A stretch of DNA of 64,000 nt from Termitomyces sp. T153 (lineage: Eukaryota > Basidiomycota > Agaricomycetes > Agaricales > Lyophyllaceae): the NCBI GenBank assembly GCA_018296165.2, contig JACKQL020000004.1, forward strand, positions 1,364,001 through 1,428,000. The letters are read 5' to 3'. This document shows positions 21,330 to 31,485 of this stretch, one piece after another. Each line of letters begins with the position of its first letter. Position 1 is the stretch's first letter. The position numbers and the translations under genes are program-made. The notes beneath the pieces were generated by a model, which was given only the letters and a program-made list of their open reading frames with translations, was not told the DNA's origin and did not search any database.

Positions 21330-21682
21330 CATATGCCCTGCAGCTCCAGGTAGTGGTCAAGGGCCTCCAGGTCCTTGCACATAGCAAGGGACTTCCATGT
21401 GGTGTCCTCCAAGCTCTAATGAAGCTTGAATTTGAGGTTTGCTCCCTCTTACCAATGATCTATCAGATTATCAACAAACCATTCCTGGTTGTCATGTGCA
21501 CCAAAGTTGTATGGCTCTAGTGTTGCTCTATTGGAAAACAGCACATTGTTGCTGGCTTTATAAGGTTGTAGTAGTGACACATGGAACTTAGGATGTATCT
21601 CGCATTCCTGGAGTGCCATAGGCAACTCCAGCACATAATTGGAGGTCTCATTGTAGGCCTTCAAGATTCTATATGGCCCAAC
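21330..21682 (-). pseudogene. Pol C-terminus of family A copy A2 (GPY and chromodomain-like end)
   Basis: Minus frame reads PYRILKAYNETSNYVLELP, HPKFHVSLLQPYKASN, then NQEWFVDNLIDHW and a broken tail matching LNFKIHWSLG..WESL..LEALDRYLELQ of 34374-34835. That is the integrase C-terminal module followed by a chromodomain-like fold, as in basidiomycete chromoviruses. It continues upstream at 22325 after the solo LTR: KLCTKWVG joins PYRILKAY when the insertion is removed. Confidence 0.8.
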
Positions 21683-22324
21683 TGTAAGGGTGACTTCTGG
21701 AGGCTGTGGCTCAATCACACAAACTGGCAAAGAGAGATCCAAAGTCTATTCAGCACTGTACAGTGTCTACAAGTATAACTACACACCTGGCAAAAGGAGA
21801 TCCAAAGAGAACAAGTCTGAGGAACTCCCTAGGCCAAATGCTACACTCTAAGTTTTTGGACTTGTGAGACACAACTGTACAGTAGGACAGAAAAGTCATG
21901 TGACTAGTCACTGAGTCAACCAGTCACATGATCCAGGGCTTGCCTGACCTGTGCATGTGACTTGTCAACAAGTTGACCAGTTATGTACTGACCCAATCAT
22001 AGAAATCCATTGTAAACAGCCTTGATCTTTGGGTCTGTGGCACATAACCCAATAGAATAATGACCAAAAGATAGCCCTTGGTTAGAGGTACCTGTGACCC
22101 AAAGATGGGAGGTCCACAATGAGCAGCAGGCTGGAAATAAAGAAACAATCCAAGGTCTGTTAAGAGGCAGTGTATAAGGAGGACACTTGTCTGAATTATA
22201 GACAGAGAACCAGTGCAGCCTGGGGGCTGAAACTAGAAACAGTGGACAGGGAAGGCACAGAAAAATGGAGGAAAACCATATGGAGGGAGAACTGGACAAA
22301 GGGGGAACGGAACATCCCCTGACA
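21683..22324 (-). mobile_element. Solo LTR of a family C-like element (C')
   Basis: 642 bp, TGTCAGGGGATG..CTTACA on the minus strand, with a perfect target duplication CCAAC at 21678-21682 and 22325-22329. It interrupts family A pol exactly between the codons for KWVG and PYRI. It shares the LTR start (TGTAAGGGTGAC on plus) and the AGAGAACAAGTCT block with family C, but is longer. A partial copy lies at 63377-63716. A solo LTR forms by recombination between the two LTRs of one element. Confidence 0.88.
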
Positions 22325-22822
22325 CCAACCCACTTTGTGCAGAGCTTTCTGGCCCTGCCTTTAGGAAGGTTGAGGTTCCTTGTTGAAAGGTACACCAATG
22401 CACCTTTCTCTGGCTCTGGATCCAATCTGCAATGCAAATTTGTGGAACATGTCTGAAAGACATGCACCTCAATGATTGCATTGTGTGCTGCTGCTAAGTT
22501 TTCAAGAGCTTAGTGGGCAAACTGCTTGATTCTTCTAGGAATTGCAGAATCTGACCAAATCTCCCATATTTTTGATGGCATGTAGCCACCATTCAACTCA
22601 AATGGTGCAAACTTAGTCATCTCAGAAATGCTTGTATTAATTGCAAACTCAGTTAGGTCTATTTGACTTAATTAGTCCTTCTCATCTGGTTGCACTACAG
22701 TGTGCAAGATCTGACTGACATTCCTGTTGGCATGCTTGGTCTGTCCATCTGTGTGTAGATGAAAGGATGCTGACATTAGGAGCTGAGCTCCTAATGATTT
22801 GTGTAGTTTACACCAACATGTG
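22325..22822 (-). pseudogene. Integrase C-terminal half of family A copy A2
   Basis: Minus frames include SASFHLHTDGQTKHANRNVSQ (the target-capture part of the integrase core; 22672-22750), LVYLSTRNLNLPKGRARKLCTKWVG, and stops in between. It continues upstream at 28952 after family B copy 1, which inserted at GACAT. Together with 28952-30971 it reconstructs a normal pol order. Confidence 0.8.
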
Positions 22823-22827
22823 GACAT

Positions 22828-23992
22828 TGTCACGACCCGTTCCCCAAAGCCCCGCACATCGTCCATCAAACCCCCGAACCCCCAAAAGGACCCCCAACGC
22901 TCCGCCGAACTTCCGCCCATGCCCACGCCTACTTCGGCTAACCCCGACACCTCCCCGGCTAACTCCGACGGCCCCCTGGCCAACTTCGGTGCCTGCCCCG
23001 CAGCCACTGACACTTACCCTGGGCTTCCCAAACCCCGAGAACCACCCCCGCTATTCCTGATCTTCGCCCACCCATCATTAACTCAACACCCTGCTTCCTC
23101 CGACCTATTCCGGAATATCACGACAACCTCGGAACAACCCGCGATCCCATCAACGTATCAGCGCGGCACGATCTTCGATCACAACCGACACCCGCCCGCT
23201 CCGTCAAGCCCCGCCAAGCCCCGCCGCCACAGCCGACGTACCCCGAAGTCCTCCGGTAGTCAGTATATAAGTCATCGAGTAGCTCTTCGTACCCCGGTCT
23301 TGATATTGCTTAACGTTACCTATGGTCTGATTGTTTCCTCTTTGTGTTTCGTGTTCGTTTTCGTATCTCTTTCTCCTTACTCTCAGTTTCCCGGTCTTAT
23401 CTCAGTCTCCCGGTCTTATCTCAGTCTCCCGGTCTTATCTCAGTCTCCCGGTCTTGTCTCGTCCCCTTTTCGTTATCGCTCTTGTTATCGTTTCGTACCT
23501 CCACTCGAATCTACCCTTGTTCCATATTGTCTCGTCTGACGCCGTCTCGGTGACGTCGTCTGACCCTTGTGCCCAATTCCTCATCAACCCTAACGACCTC
23601 ACGAATTCCGCGATTATAATTACGAACCCCGACACTCCTTACCAGGTCCGAACCTCCCTCTTCGCTCGGTCCCGGACTCCATCAACTCCAAATGATCTCC
23701 CATCAAACCCCGGCTCCGCCCCCATTGATCACACAGCCACCTACTCCCTTGCTTCCGCAAATCTCCCGTACGGCCTTCTGCCTGAACCCCGCCAAGACCG
23801 TCTCATTTCCCCACAATCCGACTTCTCCGGACCTTCCCGGACCTGTCTGGATCACATCCCCCCAATTACCCGTGCAAACCCCCAGGACCCAGAATGTCTT
23901 TGAGTGTCCGGTCACCAATGCAGGGGAATCACGCCCGCCTAGTAAGGACTCGCCCAGTGCAGCTGCGCCCCCGAGGTCAGCGGACCCTGACA
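22828..23992 (+). repeat. 5' LTR of family B copy B1
   Basis: 1,165 bp, TGTCACGACC..CCCTGACA. It contains TATATAA at 23264-23270, the putative transcript start region GGTCTTGATATT at 23296-23307, and four imperfect 19-bp tandem units of the type CAGTCTCCCGGTCTTATCT at about 23383-23462. It differs from the 3' LTR at roughly 25 positions by my count. Confidence 0.93.
23264..23270 (+). promoter_or_regulatory. TATA box of the family B LTR promoter
   Basis: TATATAA followed by GTCATCGAG; the self-complementary R start begins 32-33 bp downstream, the usual TATA-to-start distance. Conserved in all four LTRs of B1 and B2 and in the decayed copy B0. Confidence 0.65.
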
Positions 23993-23993
23993 T

Positions 23994-24005
23994 AATATCA
24001 AGACC
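23994..24005 (+). other. Self-priming primer-binding site of family B copy B1
   Basis: AATATCAAGACC, one base after the LTR end, is the exact complement of GGTCTTGATATT at 23296-23307 in the same LTR. There is no TGG start for a tRNA 3' end. In copy B2 the site is 37317-37328 and the LTR partner AGTCTTGATATT pairs at 11 of 12 positions plus one G-U. Confidence 0.7.
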
Positions 24006-26441
24006 CAACCTTACCCCGTCCGTGATGCCCGCATTATCTCCGCACACACAATCAAATAACTCCGATGTCTATGGTCTACCCGTGCCGGGGAACCCTTATG
24101 ATTCATACGGCCCTGCCCAATTTGCCGAGGCACATTGAGTCGTGGATCCGACACCAAACGTCCCCTCTGCTCCAGTTACTTTCATACAACGGCTCCCCCC
24201 ACGGACACCTTCCCCAACTCACACCCAACTCCCAACCCCTCGCGCAAAACGTCAAATCATCTCCCACCCCACCCCTACACTCCCCGCCAACTCCGCTCTC
24301 TCGCACAAAGTCGACCCCGACATCACCCAAAGAATAACATCCTAAGGCCTGGCGACCATCCGATCGAATGAGTAACAAGGTCTCCGGCACCGCGCCAGCC
24401 CTCCGACCCACAATAATGCCAACCTGCCATGGAACAGTCACCCACAGCGCGAGGATCGCCAGCTACAAAGAAACCACTGAGAACGCGCTTCCCCGAAGCC
24501 CGCCTGTGGATTCACCGGCCCCCCAGCAACCCCGCAGACCGACGAACGCGACTAATCACCAACAACATCACCAAACCCTATTATCGACCCCCTCCAAGGA
24601 ACTAAACCCTCCGACAACTAACCCCGAAACCATCGAAATCAAGCTCGAATCCACCACAGGACAAGAACCTCAGACCTAGGCTATGCTCCAACCCCGTGAC
24701 CTGCTTCCGGACCTCGATCGATCGGCCGTCACCTCCGCCCAACAAATGAAGGGGCCCCGACTCCCCCGACCCGACCCTGACAACCCCGGAACAGGACCAA
24801 AACATCCCCGAGCTTACACTCCGCCACCAGACTACGCCACCTCCCACGAAGGAATCCCCAGCATAGGGGCCACCCCGAACCAACTATAGGAAAAAGGACC
24901 CTATACGAAGTAATTCCCCAAGTACTCTAAATTCGCTGACATGTTCATATAAGAGAGGGAGAAGCCCCACCATCATCCAGAAAACAACGATCGGCCATTT
25001 AAGCGACCCGACAACCCCCAGGGGCACGCGCTCCCATATCCTCAAAAGACCTCCCCCATATGGCTCGACGACCCAAAACGACCCCGCGCCAGCCCGAAAC
25101 AGTCCCACCCAGACCCCTCCGAACCCATCAACCCAGCTCCGGACCCTGGCGACACGACTCCAGGGCCTCCGCTCCGACCCCGACATCTGACCAAGAAAAC
25201 TCACAGCGCCGGCTCGACAACGATGCCCTGGTAGCCCCGACTCCGCAACAGAAATCACCACCCACTCCGAACCCCGCCCCTACACCGGAATATGTCCGCC
25301 CGAACAGGGACCACATCACCGGGGCCTCCAGACAAGCTGGCAGTGCCTCCCCCCACTATCACCCCTGCACTTGCACAATCTCCGGACCGCTCCGGAACAC
25401 GAACGAGGAGTAAATCCGACCCTGCCGCATCTCCCGGGGAGCCCCACTCCAGTGCCCCCCGCGGCTGACCTTCCCGCCGCCCCAACGGCCAGGAACAACC
25501 AACAAACCCCCACCAAGTGACCCTTGAGTCGACTCCGGGACCACCCACTTCTTCCCGATGAAGGAACCACCGACCCCCGAACCTCCGAACTCGAGGAAGT
25601 ATCAGAAATACGTAAGACCCCCTTTGTCCGCCGCGGGCTTACCTTTGGTCAGGAGAGCAATATCACGTAGATGACCCGGAACCCCAAATTGGGCCCCGGA
25701 CCCGAAGGAACTGGTTGGGACTGATCACCCCGCATCCTACCCCCTCGGTCATTGACACTCCGGAGCACACCAAAGCGCCACCCAAAGCAGGCCCGCCCAC
25801 AGACGCAGCACTCCAGAACACAACCCCGACCCGGACCAACTATACTGCGAAGACGAACCCCGCCTCACCCAACCCCGCCAATAAATAAAAAAGGGGCCCG
25901 CCCGCCTTCACCACCAATACCGACGTAAGGGCTAGACCATGGGAAGACCCCATTACCCCCCGCCCACCGCACCGCCAAGACAACCAAAGCCCCGAACCCG
26001 TTGGGCGCCGTACAAAATTCAACGGTCACCCTCTACTACCAAAACGGCGCACGTCCCCTACACCCCCAGTCGAAAATTTCCGAGAAACGAATTCAACGAC
26101 ACCGCCCGAAATGCCGGGGACCCCACCGGAGAACTCCCACCAACCCCGACAGACCCCGGGAACCCTCCTGCGATGCCCCGCCCCGTCCCGACAAACCCCG
26201 GGACTAGCCAGCGCAGACGGCACTAGCGGGCGTAACCCCCGCCTCTGGACTCACTAGGGATTCAACTCCCTCTCACACCCCTGCGTGTTTCGCTTACTTT
26301 GCCCTCAGACAAAACTAAAAATCTCACTTCACACGCCCAGGGACCAAGAACTGACATGTTCGCATAACAAAAAATCATATATACAATAGGCGGGGAAGGC
26401 AGCAAGTCCAAGAGCGACAAGAAACGAGGCCCACGCCCATC
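24006..26441 (+). other. Internal non-coding region of family B copy B1
   Basis: About 2.4 kb, very C-rich on the plus strand (CCCCGA, CCCAA runs), with several overlapping open frames on both strands that have the composition of low-complexity chance ORFs (Pro/Thr/Ser on plus, Gly/Val/Arg on minus). None is conserved as protein in decayed copy B0, although the DNA is alignable. I see no gene, RNA gene or repeat array. It may contain packaging or dimerisation signals. Confidence 0.5.
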
Positions 26442-27572
26442 TCACTCCCTCCCCGGACCTCCCGGAAGCCCAACCCCCAGGTCGACCTCCATCTGGGCCC
26501 GCACCACCGCTAGGATCTCCGCCAACCCCGGCAATGCCTCCCCCGCATCGGCCGCCACCTCCCACCATGACCCCGGGGCCACCGCATTGCGTCGCCGATG
26601 CCCCGCCAGCAGCCTCTCCAACCGCGCCATTCCCTGCTGCAACTCCGGAGGCTGGACCGCGGACCCCTGCATCAACCCGTCCTGAATCGACGCGAACGCC
26701 GCGGAGGCACCGTCCAAGAGGACCCGATGCTCCCGCACCCAGCCTAAACTCCGAAAATGAACCGTCAATAACGAACGAAGGAACGGGAGACAACTCACGA
26801 AGAATCCCCGCGCGACCCGAGGCGGCCTCGTTGGCCAACCAATCCTCCCTCCGCCTCGCCGCCTCCAGCTCCGCCCACAACGCATCCCCCTCCGGAACTC
26901 GTCCCCGCCCCTCCGCTTCCCCCGCGGGTTGCCCCTCCACCTGCGCCAGACGCTCCCGCAGACCCCGCACCTCTAGCGCCCGCTCCGTCGCCACGCGCAC
27001 CGAAGTATTCCTCTCCCGCTCCATCGCTTCCTTCTCCGTCCGCGCCGCGTCACGATCCTCCCTCGCCCGGCAGAGCTCCCCCTCCCGTACTGCCAACGAC
27101 GTCGTCAGGGCCTCCACCTGCTTGCGAAGGAAGACCTCCGTGATTGAAGGAATCGGCGCGGAGGGACTCGACGACCGCTCCGAGAGAACGCCAGGGACAG
27201 GGGAAAAGAGGGAAGACTCAGGAGGCCCCGCCGACAACTCGCGCCCACGCGGCCTCTTGCTGGGTCCCGCCCCCGAGGGTGGGGAAGCTCGACGCTTTCC
27301 CCGAACCACCACCGAAGACGCCCCCTTCCCCTTTGGCACCGCGGGACGAAACTTGGTCCGCTTCGGAACCCCCGGAAAGTCCACCACTACTACTACGGAC
27401 GACTCTACCGGAACCCCGTTAACCATCCCGAAAGAAAAATTCGACAACACTTACGACTCCGGTCCCTAACGCTACCCCGGCGCCGACGCTCGAACTCCTC
27501 ACCCCCACTGTCATACACCACCACCTCGTCTAAATCGGCGGGAGAAACCACTGGAACGCTGGGAGAAGACAT
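26442..27572 (-). CDS. Antisense three-exon gene of family B (copy B1), coiled-coil protein, 341 aa
   Basis: Exons on the minus strand: 27572-27455, 27404-26799, 26743-26442; introns of 50 nt (GTAAGT..GGTAG) and 55 nt (GTGAGT..TTTAG, with a TTATTGAC branch-like site). The spliced length is 1,026 nt, 341 codons plus stop, open only when both introns are removed. Protein: acidic start (DLDEVVVYDSGGEE, 13-26), basic patch with a bipartite NLS-like KRR..SKRPRGR (about 74-94), Ser/Pro linker, coiled coil from about 127 (ITEVFLRKQVEAL) to 235, helical C-terminal part. No enzyme motif and no membrane segment. The start was chosen because it is conserved in decayed copy B0. It begins 0.2 kb from the 3' LTR, so its promoter lies there or in antisense U3. 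Family not recognised; function unknown, possibly a captured host gene. Confidence 0.72.
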
Positions 27573-27770
27573 GACGAAATTTGGGAAACCCCGGGGCACG
27601 CCCAAAGCTTTAAATTGAGTGAGGAGGACCCTGACGAAACGGCGGCCGCGCTTCGACTTCGCCTCCCACGCCGCTATCACTCGCTGCGGATTGATCAATA
27701 TTGCTCGGCTTTGACTCCCACGCCCCGCCGATCCCCGTCCTGCCCCGCGTCTCGAAGGGTCTCGACGCTG

Positions 27771-27782
27771 AAAGGGGGGTGA
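27771..27782 (+). other. Polypurine tract of family B copy B1
   Basis: AAAGGGGGGTGA directly upstream of the 3' LTR start TGTCACG. This fixes the element's sense as plus. In copy B2 it is 41093-41104. Confidence 0.88.
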
Positions 27783-28946
27783 TGTCACGACCCGTTCCCC
27801 AAAGCCCCGCACATTGTCCATCAAACCCCCGAACCCCCAAAAGGACCCCCAACGCTCCGCCGAACTTCCGCCCATGCCCACGCCTACTTCGGCTAACTCC
27901 GACACCTCCCCGGCTAACTCCGACGGCCCCCTGGCCAACTTTGGTGCCTGCCCCGCAGCCACTGACACTTACCCTGGGCTTCCCAAACCCCGAGAACCAC
28001 CCCCGCTATTCCTGATCTTCGCCCACCCATCATTAACTCAACACCCTGCTTCCTCCGACCTATTCCGGAATATCACGACAACCTCGGAACAACCCGCGAT
28101 CCCATCAACGTATCAGCGCGGCACGATCTTCGATCACAACCGACACCCGCCCACTCCGTCAAGCCCCGCCAAGCCCCGCCGCCACAGCCGATGTACCCCG
28201 AAGTCCTCCGGTAGTCAGTATATAAGTCATCGAGTAGCTCTTCGTACTCCAGTCTTGATATTGCTTAACGTTACCTATGGTCTGATTGTTTCCTCTTTGT
28301 GTTTCGTGTTTGTTTCGTGTCTTTTTCCCCTTACTCTCAGTTTCCCGGTCTTATCTCAGTCTCCCGATCTTATCTCAGTCTCCCGGTCTTATCTCAGTCT
28401 CCCGGTCTTGTCTCGTCCCCTTTTCGTTATCGTTCTCGTTATCGTTTCGTACCTCCACTCGAATCTACTCTTGTTCCATAATGTCTCGTTCAACGCCGTC
28501 TCGGTGACGTCGTCTGACCCTTGTGCCCAATTCTTCATCAACCCTAACGACCTCACGAACTCCGCGATTATAATTACGAACCCCGACACCCCTTACCAGG
28601 TCCGAACCTCACTCCTCGCTCGGTCCCGGACTCCATCAACTCCAAATGATCTCCCATCAAACCCCGGCTCCGCCCCCATTGATCACACAGCCACCTACTC
28701 CCTTGCTTCCGCAAATCTCCCGTACGGCCTTCTGCCTGAACCCCGCCAAGACCGTCTCATTTCCCCACAATCCGACTTCTCCGGACCTTCCCGGACCTGT
28801 CTGGATCACATCCCCCCAATTACCCGTGCAAACCCCCAGGACCCAGAATGTCTTTGAGTGTCCGGTCACCAATGCAGGGGAATCACGCCCGCCTAGTAAG
28901 GACTCGCCCAGTGCAGCTGCGCCCCCGAGGTCAGCGGACCCTGACA
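27783..28946 (+). repeat. 3' LTR of family B copy B1
   Basis: 1,164 bp, TGTCACGACC..CCCTGACA, followed by the target duplication GACAT. In its central 300 bp its variants match the 5' LTR of copy B2 better than its own 5' LTR. Confidence 0.93.
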
Positions 28947-28951
28947 GACAT

Positions 28952-30971
28952 GAACTTAGAATTGTAGTTGCTAATGATAGCTCATTGCTCCCTTTTGCCT
29001 GCTGACACAATTGGCAAGTGGTGCAGAATACTTGTGTGTCTGCAACCACAGTTGGACACCAGTATCAACAATGAATATATTCATTCCATTGTTCTCTGGG
29101 CACCAAAATGCCCAACCATACAATGTGCCTGGTCAAGTAACTTGGTCACCATCTGCCATTCACAAGGTATACACAACACCTTGTGGCCCAACAGATTAGT
29201 AGTCCAAATCAACTTGTCTTTCAGCTAGAAAGATTTATAGTCCTTTGGCTGACTCTGGATTTCAGCAAAGAGCTTGTCTTTGCCATAGAAGGCCTGGATC
29301 TGACAGAGAAAGTTTCTGTCAGACTGATCCTGTAGTTGAGGTGCCTGGGCCATCCTAAGGATAGCCTTACTGAGAGTCATATCTCCCATGCTGTCAGGGC
29401 TCTCATACCCCTGGTGGGCTTGAGCTGATCCCTCTATGCTGTGATTACTGTTGGAAAGATCTTGTGCTTCCACATCATGAAGTTTGTGATGATCTTGCAC
29501 CTGCCAGCTTCTGCAGCTTGGTTTGTTGTGGAGAGTGCAAATCTGATCCAGTTGAGCCTGCATCTCTTGCAGGTGTGTTGGAGGCATGCCATCCCCTTTG
29601 GGTCAATTTGCACATCTATCTATATGTAGTTGTAGATGTGGTGCATGTTTTGGGGAGAGTCACTCTCAGAGTAGTGGAATAAACAGTCCACTATCTTATT
29701 GAGCTCCACTTTAACATATGTGATGTCAAAATTAAATCTCAACATGTAAATCATCCACTGTTATTGATAGGGCAATAGATTCTGTTGAATTTTGAAAAAC
29801 TCAAGAGCTTTATGATCAGTAATTACATGAATTCTATATTCTAGAAGCTTATCCTCCTGTTTGAGGAGGGCTTCCAGAATTGCCAATGTCTCCAGTCTGT
29901 ACATGGCATAATTTTCCTGTGCATTTGTGAACTTCTTGGACATGCACCTGGCTGGCTGACATTTCTGCCAGCTGGGTCCTTGCCCATACATAGCTCCAAT
30001 GCCTGTCTTTGAGGTGTCACAAATCAGCCATATAGGATCCTTGTGTCAAGGATCAATTGGCTGTATGATGGGGGTTTAAGCACAGATCTGTTTGATCATG
30101 CCAAAACACTGTTGGTGAATGGGGCACCAATGAAATGGCAACCTGTTTTGTGTCATGGCCATCAATGGCCCTGTATACACAGAAATATTGGGCAAGAAGT
30201 TCCCAATATAATTCACCAACCCCACAAATTGTTGGATGTTGTAGGTTCTAGGAGTACACCACTCCTGGATCCAATTCAACCTTGTCCATATCAGGGTATA
30301 TACTCTGCAAATTGATAATGTGGCCAAGGCACTTGACATGCTCAGCATATAGCTCACACTTCTTCCACTTGAGGTAGAGCTTATTCTTGCTTCTTGCATA
30401 GTTTCCTGAAGACTACTGTGAGGTGCTGTTCATGCTCAATGGAACCTGGCAAGATGAATATATTGTCTAGATATACATGCATCCATTTCCCAATGACATT
30501 TCTAAAGATGGATGTCATCAGATATTGAAATGTTTCTGACACATTACAATTGCCAATCTGCATGATATCACTGCAGTATGTACCAGTGATGGTCATAAGT
30601 GTGGTCTTGTGTACATTAGAAGTACATATTCTCACTTGCTCATATGCATCTGTGCAGTTAATTTTTGACTTTACTGGTGCACATGCAATGTCTTCCCAAA
30701 TGACTTCCTGATCAGGTAAGGGCATTATGTCCTTAACTGTATTATCATTGCATTGATGCACATCTAATGCCATCCACAAGGAGCCATCCTTCTTGGGAAT
30801 AGAAAGTAATGGTGCAGCCTGATTGGCCACACACTGCTCCCACTACTTAGCTTGCACATAGCAGTTGATTTTCTCCTGCAGCAGCTGCTAAAGTGACTTA
30901 GGGCACCTTGATATAAAGTACAAGTAGTGTTTAGTCTCATCTATGAGATTTATCTCATGGTTGACTTCTCA
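28952..30971 (-). pseudogene. Pol of family A copy A2: RT, RNase H, integrase N-terminus
   Basis: Minus order: NHEINLID lead-in (about 30950), QAAPLLSIPKKDGSLWMALDVHQCNDNT (30720-30830), motif A region KINCTDAYEQVRI, catalytic box YLDN in place of YLDD (near 30470), RNase H at 29761-29991 (YRLETLAILEALLK, VITDHKALEFF), linker with KIVDCLFHYSESDSP (about 29680), 29225-29587, and the integrase zinc-binding FCTTCQLCQQAK (about 29010). Gag and protease are missing: the LTR at 30972 abuts the RT lead-in directly. Copy B1 cuts integrase at 28952, and the rest continues at 22822. Several stops and the lost catalytic aspartate make it inactive. Confidence 0.85.
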
Positions 30972-31190
30972 TGTAATGTTTCCATTATAGTTTGTGCAGC
31001 TTATGGTTCACACCTTGTAAGTTAAAACCAGTCAATTGATCTTGTCTACAAGGTATGAAGTAAGGTGCTGCCTTATGTAATTACAATACAAGTATTTTAA
31101 AGGTAACATCATGTGATGCTACTGAATAATATTGATAAGTAAATTGATAATATAGTATGATATACCATTGGTAATAGACAATTTGTTACA
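30972..31190 (-). repeat. Family A LTR between accessory ORF and truncated pol
   Basis: 219 bp, TGTAACAAATTG..GAAACATTACA on the minus strand, preceded by a purine-rich CAAAACAGGGGTA (31191-31203) that serves as PPT of the element to its right. It is thus the 3' LTR of copy A4, fused by deletion to the pol of copy A2. It keeps the near-palindrome around GGTAACATCA..TGATGCTACT. Confidence 0.7.
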
Positions 31191-31485
31191 TACCCCTGTT
31201 TTGAGTCTGTCAATGGACACACAACATTGCACACAAGAAAAAGGGGTGGGATCTGGCATCCCACCCAAGAACCTTCACTGGAACTCTCAGTTGGGTTCCT
31301 ACATTTGAGATAGGGTAGGATCAAAGGATCCTAATTGATAAGGTGGACATAGTAATGTTCTGGCATTCTGCCCAATGGTGCTGGGTGATATGATTGGGCT
31401 CTCAGCTAGCCTGGGGTTATGAAGTCTAGATTATGGTCAACTACAGTCAGTAGTTCATCATGCTTGTTCATCCATCTGCAAAGAC

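Larger units (their letters stand above)
22828..28946 (+). mobile_element. Family B non-autonomous LTR retrotransposon, intact copy B1
   Basis: 6,119 bp with LTRs of 1,165 and 1,164 bp, perfect TSD GACAT (22823-22827, 28947-28951), a self-priming site, a PPT and a 3.8-kb internal region. No gag, protease, RT or integrase is present in any frame, so it must be moved in trans. Element sense is plus: TATA box, PPT and primer site all agree. The only convincing gene is antisense (26442-27572). It is GC- and CpG-rich, unlike surrounding DNA, hence young. By size it resembles LARD-type elements. Copy B2 at 36151 has exactly the same length. Confidence 0.93.

Noticed and set aside
23383..23462. CRISPR-like array
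   Set aside because: The 19-bp units are directly adjacent without spacers and lie in a eukaryotic LTR.
23340..23903. 190-aa ORFs in the family B LTRs (also near 28290, 36654, 41608)
   Set aside because: They start in the 19-bp tandem array and have Ser/Pro/Leu low-complexity composition; frames differ between LTRs through indels. LTR sequence, not genes.
26329..27450. Single-exon 373-aa reading of the family B antisense gene
   Set aside because: It starts inside intron 1 and reads through intron 2 into a Gly/Val-rich frame. The spliced model gives better protein, consensus splice borders and agreement with copy B0.
26534..27469. 311-aa plus-strand ORF overlapping the antisense gene of family B (also at 39856-40791)
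   Set aside because: Composition is Pro/Arg/Ser/Thr low complexity, the expected shadow of a GC-rich coding strand. The minus-strand frame has a coiled coil, splice-consistent exons and conservation in decayed copy B0; the plus frame is not kept in B0.
22828..28946. Reading family B in the opposite sense, with the antisense gene as gag
   Set aside because: PPT, TATA box and self-complementary primer site all fit the plus sense, and the protein has no zinc knuckle or capsid pattern.
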